Shown in pieces: positions 27,200 to 35,097 of a DNA stretch of 63,644 bases. The notes below the pieces were generated by a model, which ran no database searches, was not told the origin of the DNA, and saw nothing but the letters and a program-made list of their open reading frames with translations. The position numbers and the translations under genes were made by a program. Source of the DNA: JBIOJM01 sp044450785 (GTDB lineage: Bacteria > Planctomycetota > Planctomycetia > Isosphaerales > Isosphaeraceae); NCBI GenBank assembly GCA_044450785.1, contig JBIOJM010000014.1, positions 1-63,644 of the forward strand, given 5' to 3'. The first letter of the stretch is position 1. Every line of letters starts with the position of its first letter.

Positions 27200-29155
27200 T
27201 CATGCATACGTCCGGTTGGCGACAAACGTTTCCGCGACCAGCACGATCAAGAGTCCCCACGCGATCGATCGCCACAGCTCATCCGGCCGTTCCTCGCCGG
27301 CTGCCAAGGTCGCCGTCGCCTGCTGCGCGCGTGGTTTATTATCGTTCGCCTCGGGCAGCCGGTAGACTTCGCGAAGGGTCGCCACGGTGGTCCGCTCAAT
27401 CTCGGATTCGGCGGGATCAACGTTGCGGACCAGGGCATGCCCGTTATCGATGGCGACTCCGGGTGCCTGATTCGGCCCTTGGCCGGCGCGGGCGAATTTC
27501 ACGGGGCCTGTCTCGGGCAGCCGGCCGGTCGCGTAGCCGACCAGTTGATGGACCAGTGGAAGGTACAGGCGATGGATCGCCCACTCTCCCCATGCGTTGT
27601 CGGCCGGAAACGCGAACAGCAGGCATTTGCCTGCACCATGCGACCTTTCCACCAGGAGGGGCGAGCCCCCCTGCGCGGTCGCGAGCACGCGGGCCAGCGG
27701 GTCGGGCGCGACCCGGGTGATCCTCCGAAATCGCAGGGTCCGCAGGTCGCCGTGCAGCGGGTCCGTGAACGGAGCGAGGACCGGGTGATCCTTCTCCCAG
27801 CCGGCGAAGCGGTAGGGCCCGTCCTCCGCCGGCTCCCCCAGCCGCCCGGGCATGACGTTGGCCTCTTGGAGGGCTGCATACGCCCCCGGCTTGACCCGGT
27901 CGCCGGTGAAGATGATCAAGGTCCCGCCCCCGGTGACGAAACCCTCGAGGGCGCCGGCGTCCGCCGGCGCGAGGTCCGGGACGTTGCAAAGGGCGACGAT
28001 GCGGAAGCGACCCAGGCCGGGAAGGGAGCCGGACCGGCCGTTCCAGGCAAGGTGCTCCGGCACGTACGGAGTCGCGGATGCGTTTGGATCGTGACCCGGC
28101 AGCGCGAGTCGCAGGGCTGTCTCGAGGTAGTACGTCTCGTTACCGAAGACCGAGGTGCCCGGCTCGCCATCGACCAGCAGGACGCGCTCGGTTGGGCGCG
28201 CCTCGAAGGCGAGCCAGCGTCGGTTGTCGAACGGCAGGTCGTCTTCCGCGGCGGCCTCGACGTACCCGTGATACAGGCCCGGCTCGCGGATCGGCACTTC
28301 AAACCGCACGAGTCGCCGCGCATGACCTTCGACGGTGAGCGTCTGCTCGATCGCGGGCATCCCTTCCAGCGACAGCTTCACGCGGACGTCCCGCGCCGGG
28401 AAAAGCCCGGCATTGAAGACGCGGGCCGCGACCACCACCGGCTTCCCATCCTGGAGGTCGGTCCGCTCGGCCTGGACTTCCTCGACAGCCAGGTTCCTGG
28501 TCAGGGAACGGCCCACGTCGATGATTTCGACGTCCGCGCCCGGCGGAAAGCGTTCTCCGCTGGGGGAGCCCAGGCCACAGCGCTGCAGGTCTGTCCACAG
28601 GAATACCTGCCGGTTGAGCCGCCGCGATCCGACGACGATGTCCCGCGCCCAGCCGAGCGCCTGCGTGTAATCGGTGCCTGAGAGGTTTGGGACCGCGGCG
28701 GGGTCGATCCGTGCTGCCCGAGCGGGTGCGACTCCGCCGGCATCGAAGTAAGCCAGGTGGACCGCCGCGCCGGCCGGCATGTCCTGGAGGACCTCGCCCG
28801 CCTGGCGCTCTGCCTTGTCGAACGGTGAGGCTCCCGGGCCGCCCGCGGCCATGCTTGCGGAGCGGTCGATCAAGAGGACGACCTCGCGCTCGCGACCTAG
28901 CTCTCCGCGAGCGTTCCAGTACGGTCGTGCGAACAGGAGGGCCAGCAAGAGCACGCCGGCCGACCTCAGGGCCAGCAGGATCCAGCGCCGGATCTTCCGG
29001 CGATGGGCGTGATCGCGGAGTGCCACACGCAGGAACTGCAGTGTGCCGAGCTCGACGCGCCGCGCCCGCTGACGGAACAGCAGGTGGATCACGATCGGCA
29101 CGGCCACCGCCGCCCCGGCCGCCAGGAACCCCAGGTGAATGAAGCCCAGCCCCAA
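27200..29155 (-). CDS. BatA-like VWA membrane protein
   Basis: This 651-aa protein begins GLGFIHLGFLAAGAAVAVPI and IVIHLLFRQRARRVELGTLQ, the aerotolerance-regulator (BatA) N-terminal domain with two membrane helices. A VWA domain with D-R-S-A-S follows near residue 90. Then a CARDB-like beta domain (LAVEEVQAERTDLQDGKPVV) and an amidotransferase-like fold (LEGFVTGGGTLIIFTGD), and it ends with a helix (IAWGLLIVLVAETFVANR). The start is TTG at 29155: an in-frame TGA lies 9 nt upstream and GAGGG is placed 8 nt before it, so no other start fits. It is the first gene of the operon here; the MoxR ATPase and DUF58 genes that usually precede it are missing. Confidence 0.85.
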   Translation of the reverse strand: MGLGFIHLGFLAAGAAVAVPIVIHLLFRQRARRVELGTLQFLRVALRDHAHRRKIRRWILLALRSAGVLLLALLFARPYWNARGELGREREVVLLIDRSASMAAGGPGASPFDKAERQAGEVLQDMPAGAAVHLAYFDAGGVAPARAARIDPAAVPNLSGTDYTQALGWARDIVVGSRRLNRQVFLWTDLQRCGLGSPSGERFPPGADVEIIDVGRSLTRNLAVEEVQAERTDLQDGKPVVVAARVFNAGLFPARDVRVKLSLEGMPAIEQTLTVEGHARRLVRFEVPIREPGLYHGYVEAAAEDDLPFDNRRWLAFEARPTERVLLVDGEPGTSVFGNETYYLETALRLALPGHDPNASATPYVPEHLAWNGRSGSLPGLGRFRIVALCNVPDLAPADAGALEGFVTGGGTLIIFTGDRVKPGAYAALQEANVMPGRLGEPAEDGPYRFAGWEKDHPVLAPFTDPLHGDLRTLRFRRITRVAPDPLARVLATAQGGSPLLVERSHGAGKCLLFAFPADNAWGEWAIHRLYLPLVHQLVGYATGRLPETGPVKFARAGQGPNQAPGVAIDNGHALVRNVDPAESEIERTTVATLREVYRLPEANDNKPRAQQATATLAAGEERPDELWRSIAWGLLIVLVAETFVANRTYA

Positions 29156-29170
29156 GATCGGCCCTCACGA

Positions 29171-29396
29171 TCAGTAAAGTTGGGAACGCTTCGTCAGATA
29201 CGTGAAAAGCGCCTGGCGAAACGCCGAGGTTCCGCGCCACAGCTCGCGGCGCCATCCGGCTGGCCGTGAGTTGACGAGCCGACCAAAGACTGACCGGATC
29301 GCGGCCCAGAGCCAGCGTGCAACCGGCACGCCTGCCGCGGTCAGTTCAGGGAAATCAGGCCGCCGCGGAAGTCCAAAGTCAAAATCTCACCGCGGA
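29171..29396 (-). pseudogene. C-terminal fragment of an unrecognised protein
   Basis: An open frame without a start ends just before the BatA-like gene: ELTAAGVPVARWLWAAIRSV, FGRLVNSRPAGWRREL, TSAFRQALFTYLTKRSQLY. Composition and length fit the tail of a membrane-linked protein. Upstream it runs into the retropepsin gene in another frame, where its homology ends. It may be what is left of the gene that once preceded the BatA-like gene. Confidence 0.3.
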
Positions 29397-29724
29397 AGAA
29401 GTCCAAACCGAGGAGTCCATCAACACCGGCATCGGCAGGGATCGGGTGTGAGAGGACCGAAATCCCGATCCGATGTGTCCCCAAAGCCGTCAAACGAGTT
29501 ACAACGACGCGCGGAACCAGCTCAATTCCATTTCCCATAGCCACCTGAACACGGTCGGTCGATGCATCGGGATCGTACCCGAGGCTGGTCAGAATGGCAC
29601 TGCGAATCAGGCTGTTCGTTGCGCCGGTATCGAGCACAACGAGCAAGTTGGCCCGGCCCAGTGGTCCGGACACCTCGCCGCGATCGGTGATTGGCCCACG
29701 GTTCGGGTCGAATGGGAAACTCAT
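29341..29724 (-). CDS. Retropepsin-like aspartic protease
   Basis: This 127-aa protein has the retroviral-type aspartyl protease signature VVLDTGATNSLI (Asp-Thr-Gly, near residue 31) and a second typical strand GVDGLLGLDFFRG near 105. It would be active as a homodimer cutting unknown peptides; bacterial members of this family are usually small and single-domain. Its ATG overlaps the stop of the upstream small gene as ATGA, so the two form a coupled pair. It lies where a gene upstream of the BatA-like operon would be expected. Confidence 0.8.
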   Translation of the reverse strand: MSFPFDPNRGPITDRGEVSGPLGRANLLVVLDTGATNSLIRSAILTSLGYDPDASTDRVQVAMGNGIELVPRVVVTRLTALGTHRIGISVLSHPIPADAGVDGLLGLDFFRGEILTLDFRGGLISLN

Positions 29725-29948
29725 AGGATGAGCGCCATGTTGTCGGGCATGGTTCCCAAGTATCGCAGCGCGAACCGAGATGGGCGCAATTCCAGGAGTC
29801 TCCGATCCACCTCGTCTCGGTCGAGGCTATGGAACAACACCTCTCCAGCGAGGATTTCCAGCGAGTCGTCGGTTTGTGGATCTCCGATGAGAACCCACTC
29901 CGAAGGAAATCGGGCCTTGATCTCGTCGAAGGTTAAGAGTTCGCTCAT
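29721..29948 (-). CDS. Small unknown protein coupled to the retropepsin gene
   Basis: This 75-aa protein starts MSELLTFDEIKARFPSEWVL and contains IGDPQTDDSLEILAGEVLFH and RFALRYLGTMPDNMALIL. The N-terminal FDEIKARFPSEWVLIGDP part is found in many small proteins next to retropepsin-like genes (recalled, not checked). AAGGAA lies 8 nt before the ATG. The 4-nt overlap with the protease gene implies a joint function, perhaps substrate or regulator. Confidence 0.65.
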   Translation of the reverse strand: MSELLTFDEIKARFPSEWVLIGDPQTDDSLEILAGEVLFHSLDRDEVDRRLLELRPSRFALRYLGTMPDNMALIL

Positions 29949-30003
29949 GGTTGGGTTCCTTGTCAAGTCTGTCCAGCCTACCTCGAATCATCCGTCAGGC
30001 AAG

Positions 30004-30016
30004 TTAATCTGTCAAC
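30004..30016 (+). repeat. 13-bp junction sequence, copy 2
   Basis: TTAATCTGTCAAC, identical to 12608-12620, and again placed at the cut end of a gene fragment (the transposase remnant that follows). Confidence 0.4.
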
Positions 30017-30217
30017 TTGAACGGGGCGAATCGCGAGTGGGGCAAAAGCGCCCTCGGCTCTTTCGCGGGCAGCCGAGGCGCGGGCTTGCACCGCAGCCGC
30101 GTCGAGCACACCGGCCGCCCTTTGGGTGACGCGGCCTTCTTGGAATCCCTGGAACAGAACCTGGGCCGGATCTTGAGGCGCCAGAAACCCGGACCCAAGG
30201 GCAAGTATCCGAGTTGA
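30017..30217 (+). pseudogene. C-terminal remnant of a REP-associated tyrosine transposase
   Basis: The frame encodes RVEHTGRPLGDAAFLESLEQ then NLGRILRRQKPGPKGKYPS, matching the characteristic HTxTGRPLG...RRxKPGPK tail of REP-associated (Y1) transposases, which process REP palindromes. The N-terminal 150-200 residues, including the catalytic Tyr and the HUH metal site, are absent. It is cut at the 13-bp junction sequence just upstream. Confidence 0.6.
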
Positions 30218-30239
30218 GTATAGTGAAGTATGAGCTCGG

Positions 30240-30452
30240 TCAGGCCCGGGAGGCCTTGCGAGCCGTATCGTGCTCAACAAAGCGGTTGGCGGTAGCCAGC
30301 AGTTCCTCATCCTCGCAATCCCAGATCGCCTCGACCTGCGTCCCTCGGGCCACTGTCGCGAGGTTCTTCACCAATTGCCCGAGTCTCAGCTCCGAGTTCT
30401 CGTCGCTCAGGACAGCAAGAGCATGGAGCAACTCCTCGCGATGGGTCGTCAT
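30240..30452 (-). CDS. Small acidic protein of unknown function
   Basis: This 70-aa protein reads MTTHREELLHALAVLSDENS, LRLGQLVKNLATVARGTQVE and AIWDCEDEELLATANRFVEH. It is all-helical and acidic in the middle. I recall similar 65-75-aa proteins as frequent in Isosphaeraceae, often multicopy. GGAGAG lies about 9 nt before the ATG. No partner gene is obvious. Confidence 0.6.
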   Translation of the reverse strand: MTTHREELLHALAVLSDENSELRLGQLVKNLATVARGTQVEAIWDCEDEELLATANRFVEHDTARKASRA

Positions 30453-30516
30453 GGCAGCTTCTCTCCAACTGTCGGCAGATGACCAACAGGCGTCTTCACG
30501 TCGTCCACCACCTCGG

Positions 30517-31779
30517 TCACTCGATCGCCGCGGTGGCCTTGCCGCCGTCGAGGCGGATCTTCAACGTTCTACCGTGCGAGATGAACGTCCCGGGTTCCGT
30601 GGGGTAGGAGTCACTGGAGATGATCTCATTGCCGTCGCAGGTGATGATCGCCTCGAGCACGCGCGGGTTGACCGACACGCCGATCATGCGGGCGCTGCCG
30701 TCGGCGAACGCGAAGGGCGCGGCCTTGCCGCCCCCACGGCCGTGGAACGTGTATGGGGCGGCGATCCCTCCAGGCTGGCCGAAGCCCTTGAAAGCGGGGC
30801 CGACGTCGATGTCCTCGGGCTTGGTCCAGGGGATCTTCCGTCCGGGCTCGACCGAGCTGATCATCACAGTGTTCGAGGTGCCGTCGGTGATTCTGTTGAT
30901 GTCCAGGCCCCCCTTGCCGAGCGGCGGCTTCTTCGGGTCGGTCTGCTTCGCCCCCTCGGGTCGGAAGATCGCGCCGGGGCCGACGAGGGCGGCGTAGTGC
31001 GTGTAGGTCTCCTTCGTGTCGCGGTGGATCGGGTCGCGGTAGACGGCCGGCCTCTTGTCGATGAGCGCCTTGTTCTTGGGCGAGTCCCAGGGCTGGCTGA
31101 AGTCGTAGGCGTTGTAGACGTCCACGCTGTCGAGGAAGGGGAGGATCAGGACGCGCCAGGAGTGCCAGGGCTTGCCGTCGGGCCCGTAGATGACGGCGGG
31201 GGGGAACTCGCGGTACGTCGAGACGAAGTTGTGCATCGCCAGGACGATCTGCTTGAGGTTGTTGATCGACCGGGCGCGAGCCGCGATCTCGCGGGCGTCA
31301 ACCGGGTTCGCGTCGGCAGGCTCGCCTAGGAGCGGGATCTCGTCCGGCAGCGCGCGGAGCCGGGCGGTCGTCGCCGAGATCGGCCGGAGGAGTCTGGCCG
31401 AATCCTTGATCCGCACCCGCGCGGCGGCCTGGGGCCCGGTCTTCAGGGTGAAGACCGGCCCGGCGGCGACGTCGGTGACCTGCACGCGAAGCACGCGGCA
31501 CTTGTCGACCGGCTTTGAATCGTTGGTCACGAGCAGGTAAAGCCCCTCGGCTACATCGAAATATGAGCCCAGGTTGTCAAGAAACCCGGGCGGGACCGTC
31601 TCGGAGGGTCCCACCATGATCGTCCCGTCGGGGTCGACCCGCGTGACGGCGAGGACGTCCGGGCCGCGCAGCGGAGTCTGCAAGACCGACAGGTCAACCT
31701 TCGGGGGCTGGGCGAATGCGCCTGAATGCGCGACGAGCAAGGCGAAAGCCACGGCGAAACCATGATGTCGGGAGGGCAT
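30517..31779 (-). CDS. DUF1559 secreted protein, tandem copy A
   Basis: This 420-aa protein has a Sec signal (MPSRHHGFAVAFALLVAHSG, AFA cut). The DUF1559 domain starts near ARSINNLKQIVLAMHNFVST and has the family's IYGPDGKPWHSWRVLILPFL and ITDGTSNTVMISSVEP, ending FADGSARMIGVSV. Most DUF1559 proteins start with a type IV pilin-like helix; this one has an ordinary signal peptide and a beta-rich extra domain before DUF1559. The ATG at 31779 has GGAG 7 nt upstream. It is the last of three tandem copies separated by 64 and 37 nt. Role unknown. Confidence 0.8.
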   Translation of the reverse strand: MPSRHHGFAVAFALLVAHSGAFAQPPKVDLSVLQTPLRGPDVLAVTRVDPDGTIMVGPSETVPPGFLDNLGSYFDVAEGLYLLVTNDSKPVDKCRVLRVQVTDVAAGPVFTLKTGPQAAARVRIKDSARLLRPISATTARLRALPDEIPLLGEPADANPVDAREIAARARSINNLKQIVLAMHNFVSTYREFPPAVIYGPDGKPWHSWRVLILPFLDSVDVYNAYDFSQPWDSPKNKALIDKRPAVYRDPIHRDTKETYTHYAALVGPGAIFRPEGAKQTDPKKPPLGKGGLDINRITDGTSNTVMISSVEPGRKIPWTKPEDIDVGPAFKGFGQPGGIAAPYTFHGRGGGKAAPFAFADGSARMIGVSVNPRVLEAIITCDGNEIISSDSYPTEPGTFISHGRTLKIRLDGGKATAAIE

Positions 31780-31843
31780 CGCGCATCTCCTCTGGGTTTG
31801 GGGTGCCTTCGTCTCTTTCCTGTGACAAGACTTTTTCATCGGG

Positions 31844-33094
31844 TCACTCGATCGCCGCGGTGGCCTTGCCGCCATCGAGGCGGATCTTCAGCGTTCTGAC
31901 CCGCAAGGCGGGCGGCGCGTATTCGTGGGGGTAGGCCGGTATGAGCTCATCGCCCGCGCAGGTGATGAGCGCCTGGAGCGTGCGCGGGTTGACCGACGCA
32001 CCGATCATCCGGACGCTGCCGTCGCCGAACGCGAAGGGCGCGGCCTTGCCGCCCCCACGGCCGTGGAACGTGTATGGGGCGGCGATCCCTCCGGGCTGGC
32101 CGAAGCCCTTGAAAGCGGGGCCGACGTCGATGTCCTCGGGCTTGGTCCAGGGAATCTTCCGCCCGGGCTCGACCGAGCTGATCATCACGGTGTTCGAGAT
32201 GCCGTCGGTGATGCTGCGGATCTCCACGCCCCCCTCGCCGAACCGCGGCTTCTTGGGGTCGGTCTGCTTCGCGCCGTCGGGCCGGAAGATCGCGCCGGGG
32301 CCGACGAGCGCGGCGTAGTGCGTGTAGGGCTCCTTCGCGTCGCCGTGGATCGGGTCGCGGTAGACAGCCGGCATCCTGTCGATGAGCGCCTTGTTCTTGG
32401 GCGAGTCCCAGGGCTGGCTGAAGTCGTAGGCGTTGTAGACGTCCGCGCTCTCGAGGTAGGGGAGGATCAGGACGCGCCAGGAGTGCCAGGGCTTGCGGTC
32501 GGGCCCGTAGATGACGGCGGGGGGGAACTGGTTGTAGGTCGAGGAGAAGTTGAAGATTGCCAGGCCGATCTGCTTGAGGTTGTTGATCGACCGGGCGCGA
32601 GCCGCGTTCTCGCGGGCGTCGGCCGGATTCGCGTCGGCCGGCTCGCCCGGGAGCGGGACCTCGTCCGGCAGCGCGCGGAGCCGGGCGGTCGTTGCCGAGA
32701 TCGGCCGGACGAGCCTGGCCGAATCCTTGATCCGCAGCCGGGCGGCGGCCTGGGGCCCGGTCTTCATGGTGAAGACCGGCCCGGCGGCAATGTCGGTGAC
32801 CTGCACGCGGAGCACCCGGCACTTGCCGGCCGGCTGCGCATCATTGGTCACGAGCAGGTAAAAACCCTCGGCGAAAAATGAGCCCAGCAGGTTCCGCAAG
32901 TGGGGCTGGACCGTCTCGGAGGGTCCCAGCAGGATTGTCCCGTCGGGGTCGACCCGTGTGACGGTAAGGACGACCGGCTCGTTCAAAGGGGCCTGCAAGA
33001 TCGATGGGTCATCGTTCGGGAGCTGGGCGAATGCGCCAGCAGGTGCTACGAGCAAGGCGAAGGCCAGAGCGAAACCACGGCGTCGGAAGGGCAT
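31844..33094 (-). CDS. DUF1559 secreted protein, tandem copy B
   Basis: This 416-aa copy has signal peptide MPFRRRGFALAFALLVAPAG, then the same beta-rich region (LTVTRVDPDGTILLGPSETV) and DUF1559 domain (SINNLKQIGLAIFNFSSTYN, IVGPG-type GPGAIFRPDGAKQ). It is nearly identical to copies A and C in the region KPEDIDVGPAFKGFGQPGGI. AGGAGG precedes the ATG at 33094 by 6 nt; an earlier in-frame ATG at 33127 lacks a ribosome site. Confidence 0.8.
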   Translation of the reverse strand: MPFRRRGFALAFALLVAPAGAFAQLPNDDPSILQAPLNEPVVLTVTRVDPDGTILLGPSETVQPHLRNLLGSFFAEGFYLLVTNDAQPAGKCRVLRVQVTDIAAGPVFTMKTGPQAAARLRIKDSARLVRPISATTARLRALPDEVPLPGEPADANPADARENAARARSINNLKQIGLAIFNFSSTYNQFPPAVIYGPDRKPWHSWRVLILPYLESADVYNAYDFSQPWDSPKNKALIDRMPAVYRDPIHGDAKEPYTHYAALVGPGAIFRPDGAKQTDPKKPRFGEGGVEIRSITDGISNTVMISSVEPGRKIPWTKPEDIDVGPAFKGFGQPGGIAAPYTFHGRGGGKAAPFAFGDGSVRMIGASVNPRTLQALITCAGDELIPAYPHEYAPPALRVRTLKIRLDGGKATAAIE

Positions 33095-33131
33095 CGCGCA
33101 CCTCCTGGGGTCTAAGGACTTTTTCATCGGC

Positions 33132-34394
33132 TCACTCGATCGTCGCGGTGGCCTTGCCGCCGCTCAGGCGGATCTTCAGCGTTCTGACCCGCGAGACGGG
33201 CGGCGTTGAGTCGCTGGGGAAGGCGTCACTGGAGATGACCTCTCCGCCCCCGCAGGTCATGAGCGCCGCCAGCACGCGCGGGTTGACCGACGCGCCGATC
33301 ATGCGGACGCTGCCGTCGGCGAAGCCAAAGGGCGCGGCCTTGCCGCCCCCGGGGCCGTGGAATGTGTACGGAGCGGCGATCCCTCCGGGCTGGCCGAAGC
33401 CCTTGAAGGCCGGGCCGACGTCGATGTCCTCGGGCTTGGTCCAGGGGATCTTCCGACCGGGCTCGACCGAGCTGATCATCACGGTGTTCGAGGTGCCGTC
33501 GGTGACGCTCTCGAAGCCCAGGCCACCCTTGCCGACCGGCGGCTCCTTGGGGTCGGTCTGCTTCACCCCGTCGGGCCGGAAGATCGCCCCAGGGCCGACG
33601 AGCGCGGCGTAGTGCGTGTAGGGGTCCTTGTTGTCGCCATGGATCGGGTCTCGGTAGACGGCCGGCATCTTGTCGATGAGCGGCTTGTTCTTGGGCGAGT
33701 CCCAGGGCTGGCTGAAGTCGTAGGCGTTGTAGAGATCCGCGCTCTCGAGGTACGGGAGGATCAGGACGCGCCAGGAGTGCCAGGGCTTGCCGTCGGGCCC
33801 GTAGATCACGGCGGGGGGGAGCTTGTTGTACGCCGCGTGGAAGTTGTGCATCGCCAGCATCATCTGCTTGAGATTGTTGATCGACCGGGCGCTGGCTGCG
33901 TTCTCGCGGGCGTCGTCCGGCTTCGCGTTCGCGTTCGCCGGCTCGCCCGGGAGCGGGATCTCGTCCGGCAGCGCGCGGAGCCGGGCGGTCGTCGCCGGCA
34001 TCGGCCGGACGAGCCTGGCCGAATCCTTGATCCGCAGCCGCGCGGCGGCCTGGGGGCCGGTCTTCAGGGTGAAGACCGACCCGGCGGCGACGTCGGTGAC
34101 CTGCACGCGGAGCACGCGGCGCTCGCCGGCCGGCTTTGAATCGTTGGTCACGAGCAAGTAAAGCCCCTCGGCGAAAAATGAGCCCAGGTTGTCCCGGAAC
34201 TGGGGCGGGACCGCGTCTGAGGGCCCCATCAGGATCGTCCCGTCGGGGTCGACCCGGGTGACGGTGAGGAATTCCGGGCCGCTCAACGGCGTCTGCATGA
34301 TCGACGGGTCATCCTTCTCGGGCTGGGCGAATGCGCCAGCATGTGGGACGAGCAGGGCGAAGGCCAGGGCGAAACCATGGTGTCGGAAGGGCAT
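33132..34394 (-). CDS. DUF1559 secreted protein, tandem copy C
   Basis: This 420-aa copy has signal peptide MPFRHHGFALAFALLVPHAG and the same two-part body. It differs mostly in the stretch AKPDDARENAASARSINNLK and in the C-terminal 40 residues. Two starts are possible: ATG at 34394 (GGAG 7 nt upstream) and ATG at 34424 (GGAG 5 nt upstream); I prefer the one that places the signal peptide at the N-terminus. It is the first gene of the tandem triplet, so its promoter probably drives all three. Confidence 0.8.
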   Translation of the reverse strand: MPFRHHGFALAFALLVPHAGAFAQPEKDDPSIMQTPLSGPEFLTVTRVDPDGTILMGPSDAVPPQFRDNLGSFFAEGLYLLVTNDSKPAGERRVLRVQVTDVAAGSVFTLKTGPQAAARLRIKDSARLVRPMPATTARLRALPDEIPLPGEPANANAKPDDARENAASARSINNLKQMMLAMHNFHAAYNKLPPAVIYGPDGKPWHSWRVLILPYLESADLYNAYDFSQPWDSPKNKPLIDKMPAVYRDPIHGDNKDPYTHYAALVGPGAIFRPDGVKQTDPKEPPVGKGGLGFESVTDGTSNTVMISSVEPGRKIPWTKPEDIDVGPAFKGFGQPGGIAAPYTFHGPGGGKAAPFGFADGSVRMIGASVNPRVLAALMTCGGGEVISSDAFPSDSTPPVSRVRTLKIRLSGGKATATIE

Positions 34395-34491
34395 TGCGCA
34401 TCTCCTCGGGTTTGGGGTCGTCATCGCATCTCCTTTCAGCGGATCTCGGACAAGTCAAGAGATTCTACTACGTCGCGAAAACGATGATCGC

Positions 34492-34989
34492 TCAATTGCG
34501 CCGATGCTCGAATCGGACCGTGAGCCCCGACTTGCGGGCCAGCCATCCGCCGAGCAGGGCGAGGAGCAACTGCGGCAGCGAGAACAAGATTGTCGCGAAC
34601 CCTAGCTCAACGCATGCCGCGGCCAGACTCGGCGAATGATCGACGTAAGGACTGATGAAGGGTCTGATCGGTGCGGCGATCGCGCCAGCATGGCCGATGA
34701 CCGCGGATGTGGCGATGGAACAGTAGGTGATGAACGCGAAGACCGCCGCCCAACCCGATGCCTCGAAACCGATGACGAATGGGGAGAGCCAGCCCCCCCG
34801 CAGCAGGTTCGGGGCCGAGAACAGGGCGACGAGGATCAGAATGCTTGCGATCGGCAGGACGCCGCAGGCAAAGAAGAAGTGCGGAAGGGAATTGGGTGTG
34901 GTCGCGAACGACCGCATGACCGAGAGATTGACGGCGACCGCAGCCACGGCAGCCATCAACCCGGCGATCGGGACGCGGGGTCGCTTCAT
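34492..34989 (-). CDS. Small multi-pass membrane protein
   Basis: This 165-aa protein has four predicted membrane helices (VPIAGLMAAVAAVAVNLSVM; FFFACGVLPIASILILVALF; GFEASGWAAVFAFITYCSIA; FATILFSLPQLLLALLGGWL). The ATG at 34989 has GGAAGG 6 nt upstream. The N-terminus (MKRPRVPIAGLMAAVAAVAV) resembles small membrane proteins common in Isosphaera genomes. It is divergent from the VIT-VWA gene (start 35098), so the 108 nt between probably hold promoters for both. No function known. Confidence 0.7.
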   Translation of the reverse strand: MKRPRVPIAGLMAAVAAVAVNLSVMRSFATTPNSLPHFFFACGVLPIASILILVALFSAPNLLRGGWLSPFVIGFEASGWAAVFAFITYCSIATSAVIGHAGAIAAPIRPFISPYVDHSPSLAAACVELGFATILFSLPQLLLALLGGWLARKSGLTVRFEHRRN

Positions 34990-35097
34990 GAGATTCCTTC
35001 CACTTGTTACAGAGCTGTGACAATCATTCACCCTCCGCGACCGTATCATAACGTTGTCGGAGCCAAGGTTCGAGCCGGTTACTGGAGGGCAAGCGTC

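Noticed and set aside
35064..35090. tRNA-like T-loop (GGTTCGAGCC)
   Set aside because: No acceptor stem, D-loop or anticodon arm around it.
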